A DNA stretch of 64,000 nucleotides, taken from positions 302,365 to 366,364 of the forward strand of contig JABCPU010000024.1 of assembly GCA_016800925.1 (NCBI GenBank), written 5' to 3'. How positions within the stretch are numbered: position 1 is the first letter of the stretch; each line of letters begins with the position of its first letter. Under the pieces are notes generated by a model. That model searched no databases. It had not been told where the DNA came from and worked only from the letters and a program-made list of their open reading frames with translations. The stretch comes from Suillus spraguei (Eukaryota > Basidiomycota > Agaricomycetes > Boletales > Suillaceae). The position numbers and the translations under genes were made by a program. Shown in pieces: positions 1 through 12,147 of the stretch.

Positions 1-605
1 ATTATTGTACGTGTAAGCAGGGATGCGAGGGGCAGTGCACAACAATAGTGCGTACCGCCCGATACGGGTGCATCCACCATTTGCGCTCCTGTAGAAATCA
101 CCTCTGCTGCAACACTTCGGGCAATTCCAACGTCTAGCGTTGTAGAGTCGATGAAAAGAGAGCGCGCCAACTCCGCGGCGCTGAGAGACTCTAATGCAGA
201 GATGACCCCGTTTGCTTCAGAATAAACGGTCTTGACGTGAGGCGAGGATGGAAGCATCGTCAACACTGTTTGAGAAGCATGCACCGCTCTAGATTCCAAG
301 TGGCGATGCCGTAAAGGGGGGGCCACACAAATTCGAATACAGGGATGGGCTTACTCTTTGGGGGTGAGAACAATGTCAATGTGTGCCCCAGGGAACTGGG
401 CCACAAAGTTCTGACGGAAGGTAATGGCACTGGTTGGGAGTGCGTCGCAAACAACAAAGTGGGTATCAGGTGATTCTGCGAATGTCTTCGAGAAGAAGTT
501 AAAGGCCATCTCCGAACCCATTCGACCAAGACCAATGAATGCAGTGCTCTTGGAACGCACAACTTGTCGCTCGAGCGACTGAAGGACTCTGGTAGTGTGT
601 CTCAT
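1..605 (-). CDS. 3-hydroxyisobutyrate dehydrogenase, partial (3' end outside window)
   Basis: Likely mitochondrial NAD-dependent oxidation of 3-hydroxyisobutyrate in valine breakdown. The start is the ATG at 605; it gives a basic, Arg-rich N-terminus that fits a mitochondrial presequence, followed by the dinucleotide-binding fold with the motif AFIGLGRMGSEMA around residues 20-32. An intron (about 290-352) joins two exons in frame. The second exon reads through a Rossmann-type stretch (QTVLTMLPSSPHVKTVY, LFIDSTTLDVGIA) to the family signature MVDAPVSGG near position 65, where the next intron starts. The C-terminal helical domain with the catalytic Lys lies beyond the window. A beta-hydroxyacid dehydrogenase of another specificity (the 6PGDH-like superfamily) is the main alternative, but DSTT plus DAPVSGG is typical of HIBADH. 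Confidence 0.88.
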
Positions 606-854
606 GGTGAGATTTGCCGGAGCAACGTACGGGAGAGTGGTCAAGTGCAAGTTAAGGTCCGAGTAAGTACCCTTGTGATCATAGGTGTGCCGGACTAAGC
701 ACGTGATTATTACATGCAAAGCTATTATTATGTCAGCTACACGTCCGTCCGTCGCTCTGGTCATTTGGACACCTTCAGTGAATCATCCGGCACTGGTCTG
801 GGTTATTATTACAGTCCTCTGGGACAACAACTGGCGCGGATTCATTCTCTCAAG

Positions 855-3800
855 ATGCTTGCAGCCGCGACTTCGTTTTTCTCTCGAACAGCCATATCTC
901 AGTCATATAACATTGCCTCGTCATATGGCGGCAGGCCTTCCACACCGGGTCCACCAGGATCTTCAAACCCGCTTCCATCCCAATATTGCCATCTGTTAAA
1001 GTTGGTCTCTGGAGAGTTCAGGGTGCATCACACAAAGTCACGAACAAGAAAGTTTCCGTATGGACCCTTGACAAACGCATCGAAATGGAGGGATTGGGCC
1101 CTATATCCAGGGAGCGAGTCTTGGAGGTTATGAAGGCAGAGGTATATTTACAACGTCAATGAACCCACCACTTTCTGCTTAGTTGTCGTCCTCTAGGCGG
1201 CTGCACTAAGCAAATTGCGCCATCCTTCTATCTTGGGTAGGGCACACGAAACTCCTACGTACACATTTTGAGCTTATTGTTTATAAAGAAATGGTGGAAC
1301 CCCTTGAAGAAACAAGGACCGAACTAATATTTGCAACGGAACCGGTCCTTTCGTCACTTGATCTCTCGATACCACGTGGGTCTCGCCATACGCCCCTCGT
1401 TGAGCTAGATGAAATTGAAGTCCGTCTGCTTCTTTTGATGCGGAACGCCATTAACACGTTTTTTAATTCCACCCAGATTCAGAAAGGCATACTGCAGCTG
1501 TGCAAAGGCTTGTCTTTTCTGCACACTTCTGCGAGGCTGATTCACACCAATTTGAAACCTGAATGTGTGATTATCAACGACGTCGTGAGTGTTTCTCGTT
1601 CCTGATGGCAATCCATGTGGTCACATTCTAGTTTTTGCTTTTTAGGGTGATTGGAAAATTTCTGGCCTCGGCCTTACCATCCCCCTTGTTGGTGCAGATG
1701 GATCTCCGACCCGTTGGGAATTTCCAGGTTTTGATGGTCGGGTGCCGCTGTACATTCAGCGTTCTTTTGATTATATCGGTGCGTGTAACGCTGCTATCAC
1801 GATATGTGCCATCTGATGCATTTCCACGGATTGGCAGCTCCGGAATATGCACTGGATGAAGTCCTTATCACTGCATCAGACATGTATTCCCTCGGTTGTC
1901 TGATATATGCTGTACATTGTAAAGGCAATCCACCGTTTAGAAACCACGGAAATGTAGGCGGCCTTAGGGACAATGCTGGTCGTCCTCTCCCGGATATTGG
2001 CCAGCTCGACGCAGATTTGCAAGGTTTTTCCACTTCGCTCGAGATAATTATAGTATCATTGAGGCACAATCCCATGTAGATCTCCTTCGATCGCTCATCA
2101 CTCGTGGTTCGAATAGTCGACCGACCCCCTCGACGCTCCCTTCGCATCCGTTCTTCTCCTCACTGCCAATCTCGACACTTAACTTCCTAGATCGTTCGAA
2201 CTTCACAGCGAAGACGCGAGAGGAAAAAATCTCTTTCATGCGTGGCCTTACAGGGGTCTTGGATCGCTTCTCAGAAGGTTTGCGCACACGGAAAATCTTA
2301 CCATCCTTGCTTGAGGAGGTACGTGTCCTGTTCCTGTTTCTAATTCAAGCCGTAGAACTGATGGAACACTGCTTCGTTGGCAGATGAAAGACACGCATCT
2401 GCTTCCGTATATTCTTCCGAATGTATTTGCCATCTCCAACGTTCTTTCTGCACCACAGTTTGCTTCGCTTGTCCTGCCTAGTCTTAAACCCTTGTTCACC
2501 GTCAAGGACCCGCCACAGAATATGCTGACGCTCCTGGACAATCTCCACATGTTGCAGAGCAAAACTGAGAAGGGCGTTTTTCGCGAACGTGAGCAACCGA
2601 ACCGGCATACGCTTCACACGGTTTAAATTACTTTCAGAGGTTCTCCCACTTGTGTATCATGCGCTGGAGTCTGAGCATGCTATGGTGGGTTTGTCGATGA
2701 ACGACATGTCATAGTATGATCTGATAAGGTACAGGTACAAGAGCGTGCCCTTAAGGTGGTTCCAGATCTTTGCGAGACAATTGATTACGCCGAGGTTTCC
2801 GGCGTACTGTTCCCCCGAGTTGCTGTGAGTTGCAAATGCATTGTTCGTGAAAAGCGCTGGATCTTACATCGTGCAGCTGGTGTTCACAAAAACAAGAATA
2901 TTAACCGTGAAGGTTGGTACTCTGGTAACGTTCCTCAGTTTGGTAAAAACCCTCGATCAGGTTTGTTTTGCGTCACCTTGATATTATTTTAGGCGCTCAC
3001 ATCTCCAATGTAGACAAGTCTCACGCAAAAACTTGTACCGCTTCTGTCAAAAATCCGCACAAAGGAGCCTGCTGTTATGGTGAGGTACATATTCTTGCCA
3101 CGATTTTTATTTTCTGACAATGTCTAGATGGCAACGCTCTCGGTACAAGAGGCTATGGGTGTGAAGGTTGACAGAGAAGCGGTGGCTACCCTCGTTCTAC
3201 CGCAATTGTGGACAATGTCGATGGGTCCTTGTGCGTATCACCTCTCACTTCCGGGTGGCCTTGACCTGAGAGTGACTATAGTATTGAACATTGAACAATA
3301 TCAACGCTTCATGAGCGTTATTCGTAGGCTCGGCGACCGCGTTGAGAAGGAACACAATCAGTTCCTCCGCGACTCGCAGAGGATTGAGGATCGCTCTGCA
3401 ACAAATACCAATGGTGTCACGTCACCTGCCTTCAAATCCGGTGTCGATTTTGAAAGTTTGGTGGGGCGTGCAAACGGTGCTACTGTAAAGCCAGACACAG
3501 TGATCGACGGAGATAGCTCAAAGGGATGGGATGATGATGTATGGGGGACCATCTTCAACGGCACGCATGAGGTACTTATTGGTATTTGTTGACGACATTC
3601 AAACTGAACGTGTCCACATCAGTCATCGCAGAGTCCACCTCCAGGCCCTGCTGTTTCTACGATCCAACCATCAATTGCTTTATCAAGTCAGGCACACACA
3701 CATTCACTACCTTCGTCACCACGGATATCAACTACGCCATTAGTGTCTCGGCCACCACGATTAGGTGCTAAGCCCATCCCATCTACCACCTTCGATTCAT

Positions 3801-4168
3801 CCGCTTTCACATCATCTACGCTACATCCTAGTCAGCCAAATCGTATCTCATCCACACCAGCACAACCCCAGCGGCTTGCAAGCTTTACCATGCCACCGCC
3901 CCCACTGTCACCTGCACAAAAACCCAATTACAATATCTCGTTATCCGACTTCGCTGCTATGTCTCCGAGCACGGGCGCTTCTGTGCCAAACTATACTTCA
4001 TCGAGTTATACTACATTACAGTCTACTTCTCCTACATTTTCGATGTCATCACCTCCTCTACATGCATCGCCACTTTCGATGGGGAGCATGCTAGCACCTA
4101 CTCGACCGACAGCTGTTACAAGGCCAATCTCAAAGGACGACTGGGGAGACTTCGATCCTCTCAAGTGA
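855..4168 (+). CDS. SCY1-like pseudokinase (SCYL2 family)
   Basis: Clathrin/endosome-associated pseudokinase of the SCYL2 type. About 12 exons. The kinase-like domain begins with GLWRVQGASHK (about 1005), then LEETRTELIFATEPV, GLSFLHTSARLIHTN in place of the HRD loop (so the catalytic Asp is absent), GDWKISGLGL in place of DFG, and APEYALDE. HEAT-like repeats follow (LPYILPNVFAISNV, VLPLVYHALESEH, QKLVPLLSKIRTKEPAVM). The C-terminus is a low-complexity Ser/Pro/Thr tail ending DDWGDFDPLK, rich in WGDF/DDW motifs of the kind that bind clathrin adaptors. Start chosen at ATG 855 (MLAAATSFFSRTAISQ). Between about 965 and 1000 the frame must change by one base to reach the conserved GLWRV segment. 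One extra C in the CCC run at 968-970 would fix it. Confidence 0.9.
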
Positions 4169-5302
4169 AAACGAAATTGATTTAGTACAAGCACGCCGGA
4201 TGTCATTGTAAGCAATGTGGAGTCCCTGCTATTAGGTCCTTCATGTTTTTCTTACCGCCTCTACGCTGGTCAATGGTCATCTAGGGTTCTCATCTTAACT
4301 ATATATTTCTTCTGTGCAAGTCCTGTGGTTGTAGCGCAAGTCGGTTTGCGTCTGAGACCTATTGTTTGATTTGAAGCTGTCACCGCTGTCGGCTCTCCGT
4401 GTGATCCTGCCTCATTCGTGAGCATACGGAAGGCGATATTAGTCTGTACTGGTATTCCACAAGCAAGTTACACTGAAAGTAGCGCCTTTGTTTGGTTTCG
4501 CTCCAAGAGCGGCTATACGTGTTTTCCAGATTCTGGCCTATCGATATGAAGATAGTTGTCATTCAAATTGCACCGTGGTTGAGGTACAGTCATTCACCGT
4601 CATTTGCGTTTGCCTCATATCACACTCAAATCTCTCATGTAATTTTTTTGCTCTATTATATGAGTTACATGCATGACAATATATTGGTAGTAATAATTTA
4701 TATTCTAGATACTTGTGCAATGTTATGTTTTGTTACCAAATTTTCACTGTTTTATGACTTTGAAAGCAAAACAAGATATCACGGAAATACATGCACCAAC
4801 CATTCGATTCTGCAAGCGAGCTGACAAATGTGTATATTAGATGTTGTCTCGATGGCCTCTTATCAGCATATTCACTATGATTGAAGTATGGTTCAGTAAG
4901 ACATCTTTAGGGTTCAGGAATAGGGGCTAAAGTTCAGACTGGGGCTATAACCTTGGCACTCCATCAATTTCTTTGCCAATGTCGATTTGTGGATTCAAAT
5001 CCGAAATTCAACACAGCTTTAAGTATCTTTGCAGGCTCCCTTTGCCACAGAAACACCTGTGAGCACAGTAAGATTCTTATACATGGTAAGTTCTAATTCT
5101 ATTTATTATTTATAACAAAACTAATCTTCCATACTACATTTAAGCCTGCCAATGCTTCATGCGAGGTCAGCAGTGATTGTGCCGGGACTGGTTCAAATGC
5201 TGGGCAGACAACTTGACATGTATGTTGAATGAATGACCATTATATTATGAATAATGAGATACAAAACTGTTAAATAACAGGGGTATTCACTGGCATGTAC
5301 AA
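4169..5302 (+). other. Gene-free stretch
   Basis: No supported gene on either strand. The sequence is AT-rich from about 4620 to 4780 and again around 5090-5290. It probably contains the 3' UTR and terminator of the SCYL2-like gene. Confidence 0.5.
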
Positions 5303-5700
5303 TTAATTGAATGGGATGGCTGCTGGATCTGAGACGAAGATCACTCTGCAAATACGATCTGCGAAAGCTGTGAATTGTGGGTCCCCCATGGTCGGAATTG
5401 TCATGTTGAGACTCAAGATGTGAATACTAATGTCGATGACTTTACCGACGCTGCGAGAGTCTCGGTTTCTCCTGTTTTGCTGACCTGCCTGCCGAAAATC
5501 CCTCAAACCTACGAAGGTAATTCCTCCGAACGGTATTCATGGGCCACTCCACAGTGAAGGTCATGAAGTTCATCCCAAATTATTGCTACGGGGTTTTGAA
5601 TGAAGGGCGGGGAGTGTGATTGTTTAGAAGCGGGAGTCGCCCCAGTAGTGAATAAAAGAGTTGGAAACAACGATGAACACAACAACACAGAAGTCGCCAT
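5303..5700 (-). CDS. Possible small secreted protein (hypothetical)
   Basis: Tentative two-exon gene. The start at 5700 gives MATSVLLCSSLFPTLLFTTG, which looks like a signal peptide with cleavage after the small-residue stretch TTGATPAS. A 41-nt intron (donor gtaggt, acceptor aacag, about 5475-5516) would join this to a second exon that ends at 5303 with DPAAIPFN. The product would be about 118 residues with few cysteines. I recognise no family. The intron is shorter than most in this window, so this may be a chance ORF pair. A longer in-frame start exists at 5799 but would bury the hydrophobic segment. Confidence 0.28.
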
Positions 5701-6110
5701 AATGGTAGTGTACAACGGACAGGAGCCGAAATGCGATGAACGGAAGACGCGGTGGACATAATTACGACCGATGTCGGCGGTTATTCGTGCTTTATACATG
5801 TAGATGACTGAAGATCACTATGTGGATCACTATGTAAAAAACGTATGCCTTATTTGTTAGAGCTGTCCTTAGCTTGCGTGCATTCCGGTCCCGTTAATGT
5901 CATTTTCCGTTTGGTGATGAATCCCAACAGTTTTTTTTATCAGTCTGTCGAAATGTAGTCGACACGTACGAACCTCGACATATCATATCATATTTTCTGA
6001 GACGACTCTTGCGGGGCATGAAGCCTCTTCATGTACAGACTATCGTATAAAAAGGAGGTTTCAGTGCAATGACCCAGTTTGGCTCTGAGAATCTATACAC
6101 CGTAAAAACG
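5701..6110 (+). other. Gene-free stretch
   Basis: Nothing recognisable. It leads into the tRNA-like array. Confidence 0.5.
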
Positions 6111-6194
6111 TTGTCAGCTGGTTTTGAACCAACTCTAAGAGAAACAGATTTTGACTCTGTTGTGGGGACCGCTTGGCTAAGACCAGTTAGATGG
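6111..6194 (-). pseudogene. tRNA-like copy 1 (anticodon loop reads CAA)
   Basis: The loop GTCAAAA sits in an ACAGA/TCTGT stem, giving CAA at positions 34-36. The T-arm GTTGGTTCAAAACCAGC is still paired. The acceptor stem does not pair well. Confidence 0.6.
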
Positions 6195-6251
6195 CACTCT
6201 AAGACAACCATCAATGAGGGAATGCTCCGAACGATAGTTGAAAAAAGAAAC

Positions 6252-6336
6252 TGTCATTGGGCAGGTTTAGAACCTGCGCAGTCCAAGAGTAACAGATTTT
6301 AATTCTATTGTGGTCACTGGTTGGCTAAGACTAGTT
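6252..6336 (-). pseudogene. tRNA-like copy 2 (anticodon loop reads TAA)
   Basis: The anticodon stem is ATAGA/TCTGT with loop ATTAAAA. The T-arm GCAGGTTCTAAACCTGC is perfectly paired in its stem but carries TTCTAAA in the loop. No good acceptor pairing. Confidence 0.6.
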
Positions 6337-6401
6337 AGATGGAGCTCCATGGAAATCATCCATGAGTCGATGTCAATGTGTGTTCCGATAGAACAAAACA
6401 C

Positions 6402-6491
6402 TGGACATTCAGTCTTGGTTTCGAACCCGCGCAGTCCAAGAGAAACAGATTTTGATTCTGTTTGTGGTGATAACCACCTGGCTAAGACCAG
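6402..6491 (-). pseudogene. tRNA-like copy 3 (anticodon loop reads CAA)
   Basis: The anticodon stem ACAGA/TCTGT holds loop ATCAAAA. The B-box GGTTCGAAACC is intact, but the outer T stem is mispaired. Confidence 0.6.
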
Positions 6492-6577
6492 TTAGCATGA
6501 TCCTTCTACAAAACCATCCATGAGTGAATATCATTATTACATGTTGATGTCAAGGTGTGTTTTGATAGAAAAAAACC

Positions 6578-6660
6578 TTGTCGTCGGCAGGTTTCGAACA
6601 TGCTCGGTCTAAGTTAAACAGATTTCGATTCTGTTGTGGCAACCACTTTATTAGGACGCT
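6578..6660 (-). pseudogene. tRNA-like copy 4 (anticodon loop reads CGA, Ser)
   Basis: The anticodon stem ACAGA/TCTGT holds loop ATCGAAA, so the anticodon is CGA. The 3' end CCTGCCGACGACA looks like a genuine type II tRNA-Ser T-stem and acceptor end, but the 5' half (CTAATAAAGTGG) is eroded. This copy suggests the ancestor was tRNA-Ser(CGA), and that CAA/TAA in the others arose by CG-to-CA/TA change. Confidence 0.6.
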
Positions 6661-6903
6661 TCTCCAGTTGGCTTCCGAAGACCTGTCGTGTCATGCTTAC
6701 TACTTGGCTTAGCTGTAGCCTAAGACTGGCCAAGATGACGACGAGTAGTTCGTCCACGCAGTGACAGGATTAGCAGTCACTAGTCATTTGCCAACGCAAC
6801 TGAAGATGATTCATTCAATGGACACAAAACATGCCAGGAATGAACGACTCGGAGCCTGGGGCCGGCGCCGTTACGATATTACACTAGCGTATTGGAAGTG
6901 AAT

Positions 6904-9900
6904 TTAAGCTGGTTCGACTCGGATGCCATCCAATGGTCGAATATACGTCGCTTCTACAATAGTCTCGAATCCTTGTGAATCGAATTGCGTAGCAATACTG
7001 TTGGCATCGATGTCAAGGTTCAGTAATGCCTTCAAAATCAGGAGCGCTCCAATCTTTGAGGCAACGAGATTTCCTTCTGAGCAAGTAGCGCTGTGAATGC
7101 CTGGTCAAGATGATCAGTAACAATAATAAATCTTGAGAGATAGACTTACATTTTTCACAGCCATCCTTGCACGGACAGGTTTCCACTGTGTCGTGCGCCT
7201 GTCGCAAAATTTCACCACCTGCGACATTACTAAGAAAAATAAGGTGATTCATGAAGACAACATACTCACTGTGATCAAATGCCCGGGCAGACACGCTACC
7301 TTTCCGAGATGCATCATACAATATTAGCCTATACTCTGATGTGAGTGAACTGATCATACTTAGCAATAAGCAAGCAGACATACCTAGCGGGACGCTTCCG
7401 CTGCGACGCCTCCTTACTATATTCTTTCTCTGCTGCCTTGCATTCTGTCCGTAAGTCAGGAGAAAGAGCAAAGCGATTCATCCATGCATGCGATGCAGAA
7501 TGGATGGCTTCTGCAAGATTAATTTTTTTTTCTTTCATCAATCCAAGTAAATCTTTGGGCACGTCAAACCAGAATCCGGTGACTTGTCTTTCGTACGGCG
7601 GTGTATCAACGTCAACCACATCCAGTACCTTGTTACCCCTAAAGAGCAACTTTGAAATCGATGGACTATCAGCTGACGTCCGCACGCACCTGATTTTCCT
7701 GAAGCCTGCGATATAAAATATCAAGCAATGAACTTTACGGGTCATGGGGTTAAACATACCAAATACTACAGTTGTCACATCGACCCCTGTGCACAGGGAA
7801 TGAATCATTGTGATTATCCCTGAGATGATTCACTCACTTCCGAAATATGCTCTATGTGGGGACCTCGTAATCTCTTTGATTCGATGAGTTTGCATGGCAT
7901 CCACATTCCTTTTGGTCAAGTCAAGATGGTGGATTATATGACTGAGGAAATACGTACGTGTAGTCTCTGCAATGTGACCTCATGAAATATCATGACAGGA
8001 AAATGGGGTATGAACGAACCTCGGCTTAGTGATCCAGTTGACATCTGCCCTCACGAGTCTAGCCACTTTGGTGTCATGACTAACTTCTCTAACCTATGCG
8101 ACAGTCAGGAGTGACTGTAATACCTAATCAGTGGTACTTACGATAAACGCCAGCCCTTGATGCATGAACTGAAGGCAAGTATCAGTGTGTGATCTCAGAA
8201 AATAAGATTGGATTGGCGACGAACCACTCCGCCCTCATACAACTCGAAAATAGCCCTTGAAAGCTCAATCTCTTCCATGATTCTTGGGACTCCGATTTTC
8301 GTCACGTCAATTATGGTGTACTTATCATCATCTGCGCCACGAATCGAGACATGCTTAGCTGGATAGGGGAGAAACTTGGGGTGCGGGTGATACCTATGCG
8401 ATGTCAGCAATGGACCCAAGCCTGAAGCAGAAAACTACCATCCGTCTTTATCTTTCCGTAGCTTCGAATCGCACAACTCGCCTAGCGATGCACCGAAGTA
8501 AAAAGCATCATCTTTGGACAGAGGCATTTCATGAGCAGCGCATTGCAAGTGAGCCTCGATGATGACTTTGCTCTCAATATCGACAGTCAGGTCATCCATA
8601 GGCTGGTTATAAAGTTTGTCCGGGGATTCGACGTAATTTCTGTCTATAGGGAGGTCTTCGGCTACCAATACAGCCAGTGAATCGCGGGATCTCCGCCCAG
8701 CCCGACCAGCCTGCTGCCGCTACAGATCCAATAGATCAGCATGATAGTCATGAACATCTCCGAGAGGCACTGACAAAGTTGGCAATGCCAAATGGAAAAC
8801 CAAGCATAATGACAGCATCCAAAACACCAATGTCTACACCAAGCTCAAGAGCATTGGTTGCAACAATACCGAGTAAGTGTCCCGAAAAAGCTTCACGTTC
8901 AATGCGGCGCCGATCCTGCGAGTCCCTAAGAACTACGTCACTTCGAGTACACAAGACTGACCTCCTGAGAGTACCCTAATTATGAAATATGATGAGTTGC
9001 AAATCAATTAGATGCCCCAAGTAAAAACTGACCTCCTCTGTAAGGCATAACCTTCGCAAGAACGTCTAAGTGTCCCTCGGCACTAAGTCGTTGGCGCAGA
9101 GCTCTCATCGCCTTCAGTCAACATTAATCCTAGGTCAACTCAAAGTTGAGTGTCATTCTGCTCACCAACTCGCATGCTCTCCGAATCTCAATTCACCTAA
9201 GCTACTGAAACTTGATTAAGTCTGGATTATGGTACGGACCTTGCAGAATAAAATGACCCGAACACCACGCATCATCAAAAATACCATGAGGTTGATGGCC
9301 TCACCCATCGGCCCCGATTGTTCGAGTTTTGTAATCCCAGGATTCATATCTTTAACACTAAAAGGATCCCAGACTACGTAGTCCTTCTTTCCAGATGGAG
9401 CTCCATCCTCGACAATTTCTTCCACATCCTGCAAGAGATCTTTAAAGGAGATACAATCAGGGGCATAAGAGCGTACATCGACCCCGAAAAGACATTTCAT
9501 ATGTTGAGTTGGGTTCGATATGGTGGCACTGCATGATACAAAGATAACTCGCTGATCTGGAAAGATTTGGTCAACGAAAAAACTTCAAAGAGGCACCATG
9601 TAAACTGGAACATACTCCCTACGGCTGCACAGATCCTGCGGAAACGGCGGATGATCTGAGCAACGTGACTTGGAAGCTTTATGAGACTGGAATAAGATGG
9701 TGGACACATAAATCTCACCTCCCAAATAAATTGGAATAGTAATGCAGTTCATCGACCGCTACGAGTTTGAGGTTCTTTATGAAACTTAGAATATACGTCA
9801 ATGTCAGTGCTAATTAAAAATACACAACAGCTCACGTCCGCCAAAGCTCCTCGTGAGGTAAAATAGAGGCGTGTAACATGTCCTTATGACATTGTCAGAA

Positions 9901-11712
9901 AGCTCGGCGATGCATGTTTACGCATACGTACAAAGTTAGTGAAGATGACAGAAGCCGTCTCCCGGATGACTGGAAAAATTACTAATTATCACGCGCAGAA
10001 TGCAGCAGACTTACTTCTCCGGTGATCCTGTGGGGTATCTCCATCATATGTTGCTACCTTGATGTGCTGCAGCCCAGGGCAGGCCCACAGCAACTGTTCC
10101 AACGCGGTACGCTGATCCTGAGCTAAAGCCTGAAAAAGTATCATAAAATACGAGCATTATTATTAGTGAAAAACAAACCTTGGTGGGGTATATGAATATG
10201 GCTGTGGCATCAGAGTTCTCTTCTAAAACTTTAGTAGAGGAACCTGAATCCAAATTTCTTCAGTTTGGAATTGCCAGAAGCAGTTCCACGGAAAGCACCT
10301 GATAAATCACACTTTTGCCTGACGCAGTACTGGTCGAAACAATGACATGTTTCCTCTGCGCAATAGCGTTGATGGCGGCTGCCTGATGGTAGTATAGTGA
10401 TGTTATATTTCGTGACTCTCGCAATGCTTGTTGTATGGTATGTGAGAGAGGCTCAGCCAGCAATCCTGAGCACACCTTGTCAGAAATAAGAGGCAACCAA
10501 AAAAAACCTTACTACCTTCAACAGCTGCTTTCTCCTCGAATGTCCGCCGGTCGGCAATTTGGTTTTTATACCATTGTTGTTTTTGGATGTCAAGTAGTAT
10601 ATCGTCAATAGAGGGCCGGTCTTTGGGTTCCGGTATTATCAGATTTTGAGAGTCGTTAGCGGGTAAGGTTTTCTTTGCGGAAGGGTTTACTGGGATGTGG
10701 TCCTTGCTGCCGCTTGAAGCAGATTTATAGATACCTCTCCCTCTGGAGTGGCCTTCATAAGCCTATACTTCAAAGTTAACAATAGCAAAGACAACGCGCG
10801 CATGCATACTCGTCGACGGCATCTTTAAAGCACTGGTTTCGCTTATCAACCAAATTACTAAGTTGCATTGGTATCATATCGGTGGAGGAAAAAAACAGGC
10901 TTTGCGTCAGTGTGCACTCGATTACACCCAGAAAACAAGGATCACCCTGATTTGGTGGTTCTAAAGTTCTCTGCAAATTCTAGGACAAGAACATGTTCTT
11001 CCTCTTCATGACCTGGGAGTAGAGAGCTCGATGGTGTGTTACTGGCAAGAGATTGTGAGTGTAGCGTGAAGTCGGGACTGTTTGAACGCTTATTCTGTTG
11101 AGAAACTGTCTCTCCATGTATTCGGAGGTCACTGCGAGGAATGTAAGCAAACTCGACGATATCCGGGAGAAGGGCTCTGCGAAATCAACTATTCTGTTGA
11201 ATGATAATAATCGCATCCACTTACTTGAGTTCGGCTACTTTAGACAGTTCGAGTGGTCTGTAGTTGTGTTTGCTTAACAATTACGACTTTTCGAAGTAAA
11301 CAAACCTTTTCAGAAGACCTTCGGCGGAGGAACGAATCATAGGAAATGTAATTGCAAGATTTCTGCGGGAAGATACAAATGCAAGGACTGTATTCAATGC
11401 CTAATGTCTCGCATGAGTGTGTTTCAGACATGCACATGATGCAACTCGCCTTGAAGATCTGCAGTGACAAGAAGACTCTGAACGAGTGAGAAAAAACGGA
11501 TTGGTTCAATTGGTATACCTTGAACAACTTCAGGTTGTGTTCCATCATTACTTAGCGAGGGTGTTCATTTATACGAATACTCGACTCACATCATGGAAAT
11601 ACTCAGGCCATTCTAATGTTTCCTTGTCCTTGTCCTGGTCCCTGGTACTTGTCGCATCCGAAACTTTCTGCCTCTTTGATGCTCTTTTTGTGGAGCCCGC
11701 AGAGCGTTTCAT
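6904..11712 (-). CDS. HRQ1: Hrq1-type RecQ4-like DNA helicase with DUF1998 domain
   Basis: ATP-dependent 3'-5' DNA helicase of the Hrq1 family (RecQ4-like; genome maintenance, crosslink repair). Many exons. Start at ATG 11712 ([17 protein letters not shown], a nuclear-signal-like basic start). Then [19 protein letters not shown] and an acidic/Ser-rich linker typical of the fungal N-terminal extension. The helicase core shows [20 protein letters not shown], Walker [11 protein letters not shown] (about 10325), motif [14 protein letters not shown] (about 9750; the family has DExH rather than RecQ DEAH), [12 protein letters not shown], and motif [14 protein letters not shown] (about 8700). The C-terminal DUF1998 Zn module reads [10 protein letters not shown], then [20 protein letters not shown], ending at the TAA at 6904. 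All exon joins I checked keep frame. It shares a 171-bp upstream region with the divergent gene at 11884. Confidence 0.92.
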
Positions 11713-11883
11713 ATTCGCAAGAGACTGTAACACCAAGACGTGTTTATGTCACGCAGCGCGCCCCTAAACGCGTGACATCACAAATTGCCTGTCACATTCG
11801 TCACGCTCGCTTCTCTGCAGCCCCAAGTCTAAAGTAAGTCGGAATCTGTACACCAAATAGAACTGATAATTTAATTGTACCAG

Positions 11884-12147
11884 ATGTCTGCCATACCGCG
11901 TACTCTGCGAGTCGTTCCAAGGGCCTCTCTAAAGGCAGGAAGTAAAGTTCTCCCACCACCACTCACGAACCAGAATGAGCGTGCATTCAAAGAGCCTCTG
12001 CTCCGGATTATGGCTCGTAGGAAACAAGAAGCAGGTGATATATGGCCACCCAATTTGCGCATAGAGCCGCATATCACGAAGACAGCTATTGGGAAAGTGC
12101 CGGAGGAGATGCGCGTTCAGTTGAAGAGATTATTGAAGGAACGGTGA
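11884..12147 (+). CDS. Small basic protein, possibly mitochondrial (hypothetical)
   Basis: An 87-residue uninterrupted frame, MSAIPRTLRVVPRASLKAG onward. The N-terminus is basic with Arg spaced like an amphipathic mitochondrial presequence. The rest is hydrophilic (FKEPLLRIMARRKQEAGD, VPEEMRVQLKRLLKER at the end). The ATG directly follows a good intron acceptor (an upstream GTAAGT at 11834 and taccag at 11883), so the 5' UTR appears spliced. Codon use looks like real coding sequence and the divergent neighbour is HRQ1. I do not recognise the family; a mitoribosomal or respiratory assembly factor is possible but unproven. Confidence 0.55.
   Translation: MSAIPRTLRVVPRASLKAGSKVLPPPLTNQNERAFKEPLLRIMARRKQEAGDIWPPNLRIEPHITKTAIGKVPEEMRVQLKRLLKER

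Larger units (their letters stand above)
6111..6660 (-). repeat. Tandem array of four tRNA-like (type II, Ser/Leu) units
   Basis: Four diverged direct copies with a period of roughly 150-170 bp, all on the minus strand. Each carries an A-box-like TTAGCCA segment, a 5-bp anticodon stem of the type ACAGA/TCTGT, a long variable arm and a T-arm related to GCAGGTTCGAAACCTGC. Spacer DNA is also shared (CATCCATGAGT and TGATGTCAAGGTGTGTT before copies 3 and 4), so the duplicated unit is larger than the tRNA. I see no intact copy: acceptor stems are degraded in most units. This suggests a tandemly amplified tRNA pseudogene or tRNA-derived SINE. Confidence 0.75.

Noticed and set aside
6111..6660. CRISPR-like array
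   Set aside because: Long, diverged tRNA-like units with unique anticodon and T-arm features in a fungal nuclear genome; not a CRISPR.
10776..11216. Apparent break in the HRQ1 N-terminal region
   Set aside because: An intron of about 46 nt after FRTTKSG (gtgatc...gcaaag, with CTGAC branch) restores frame.
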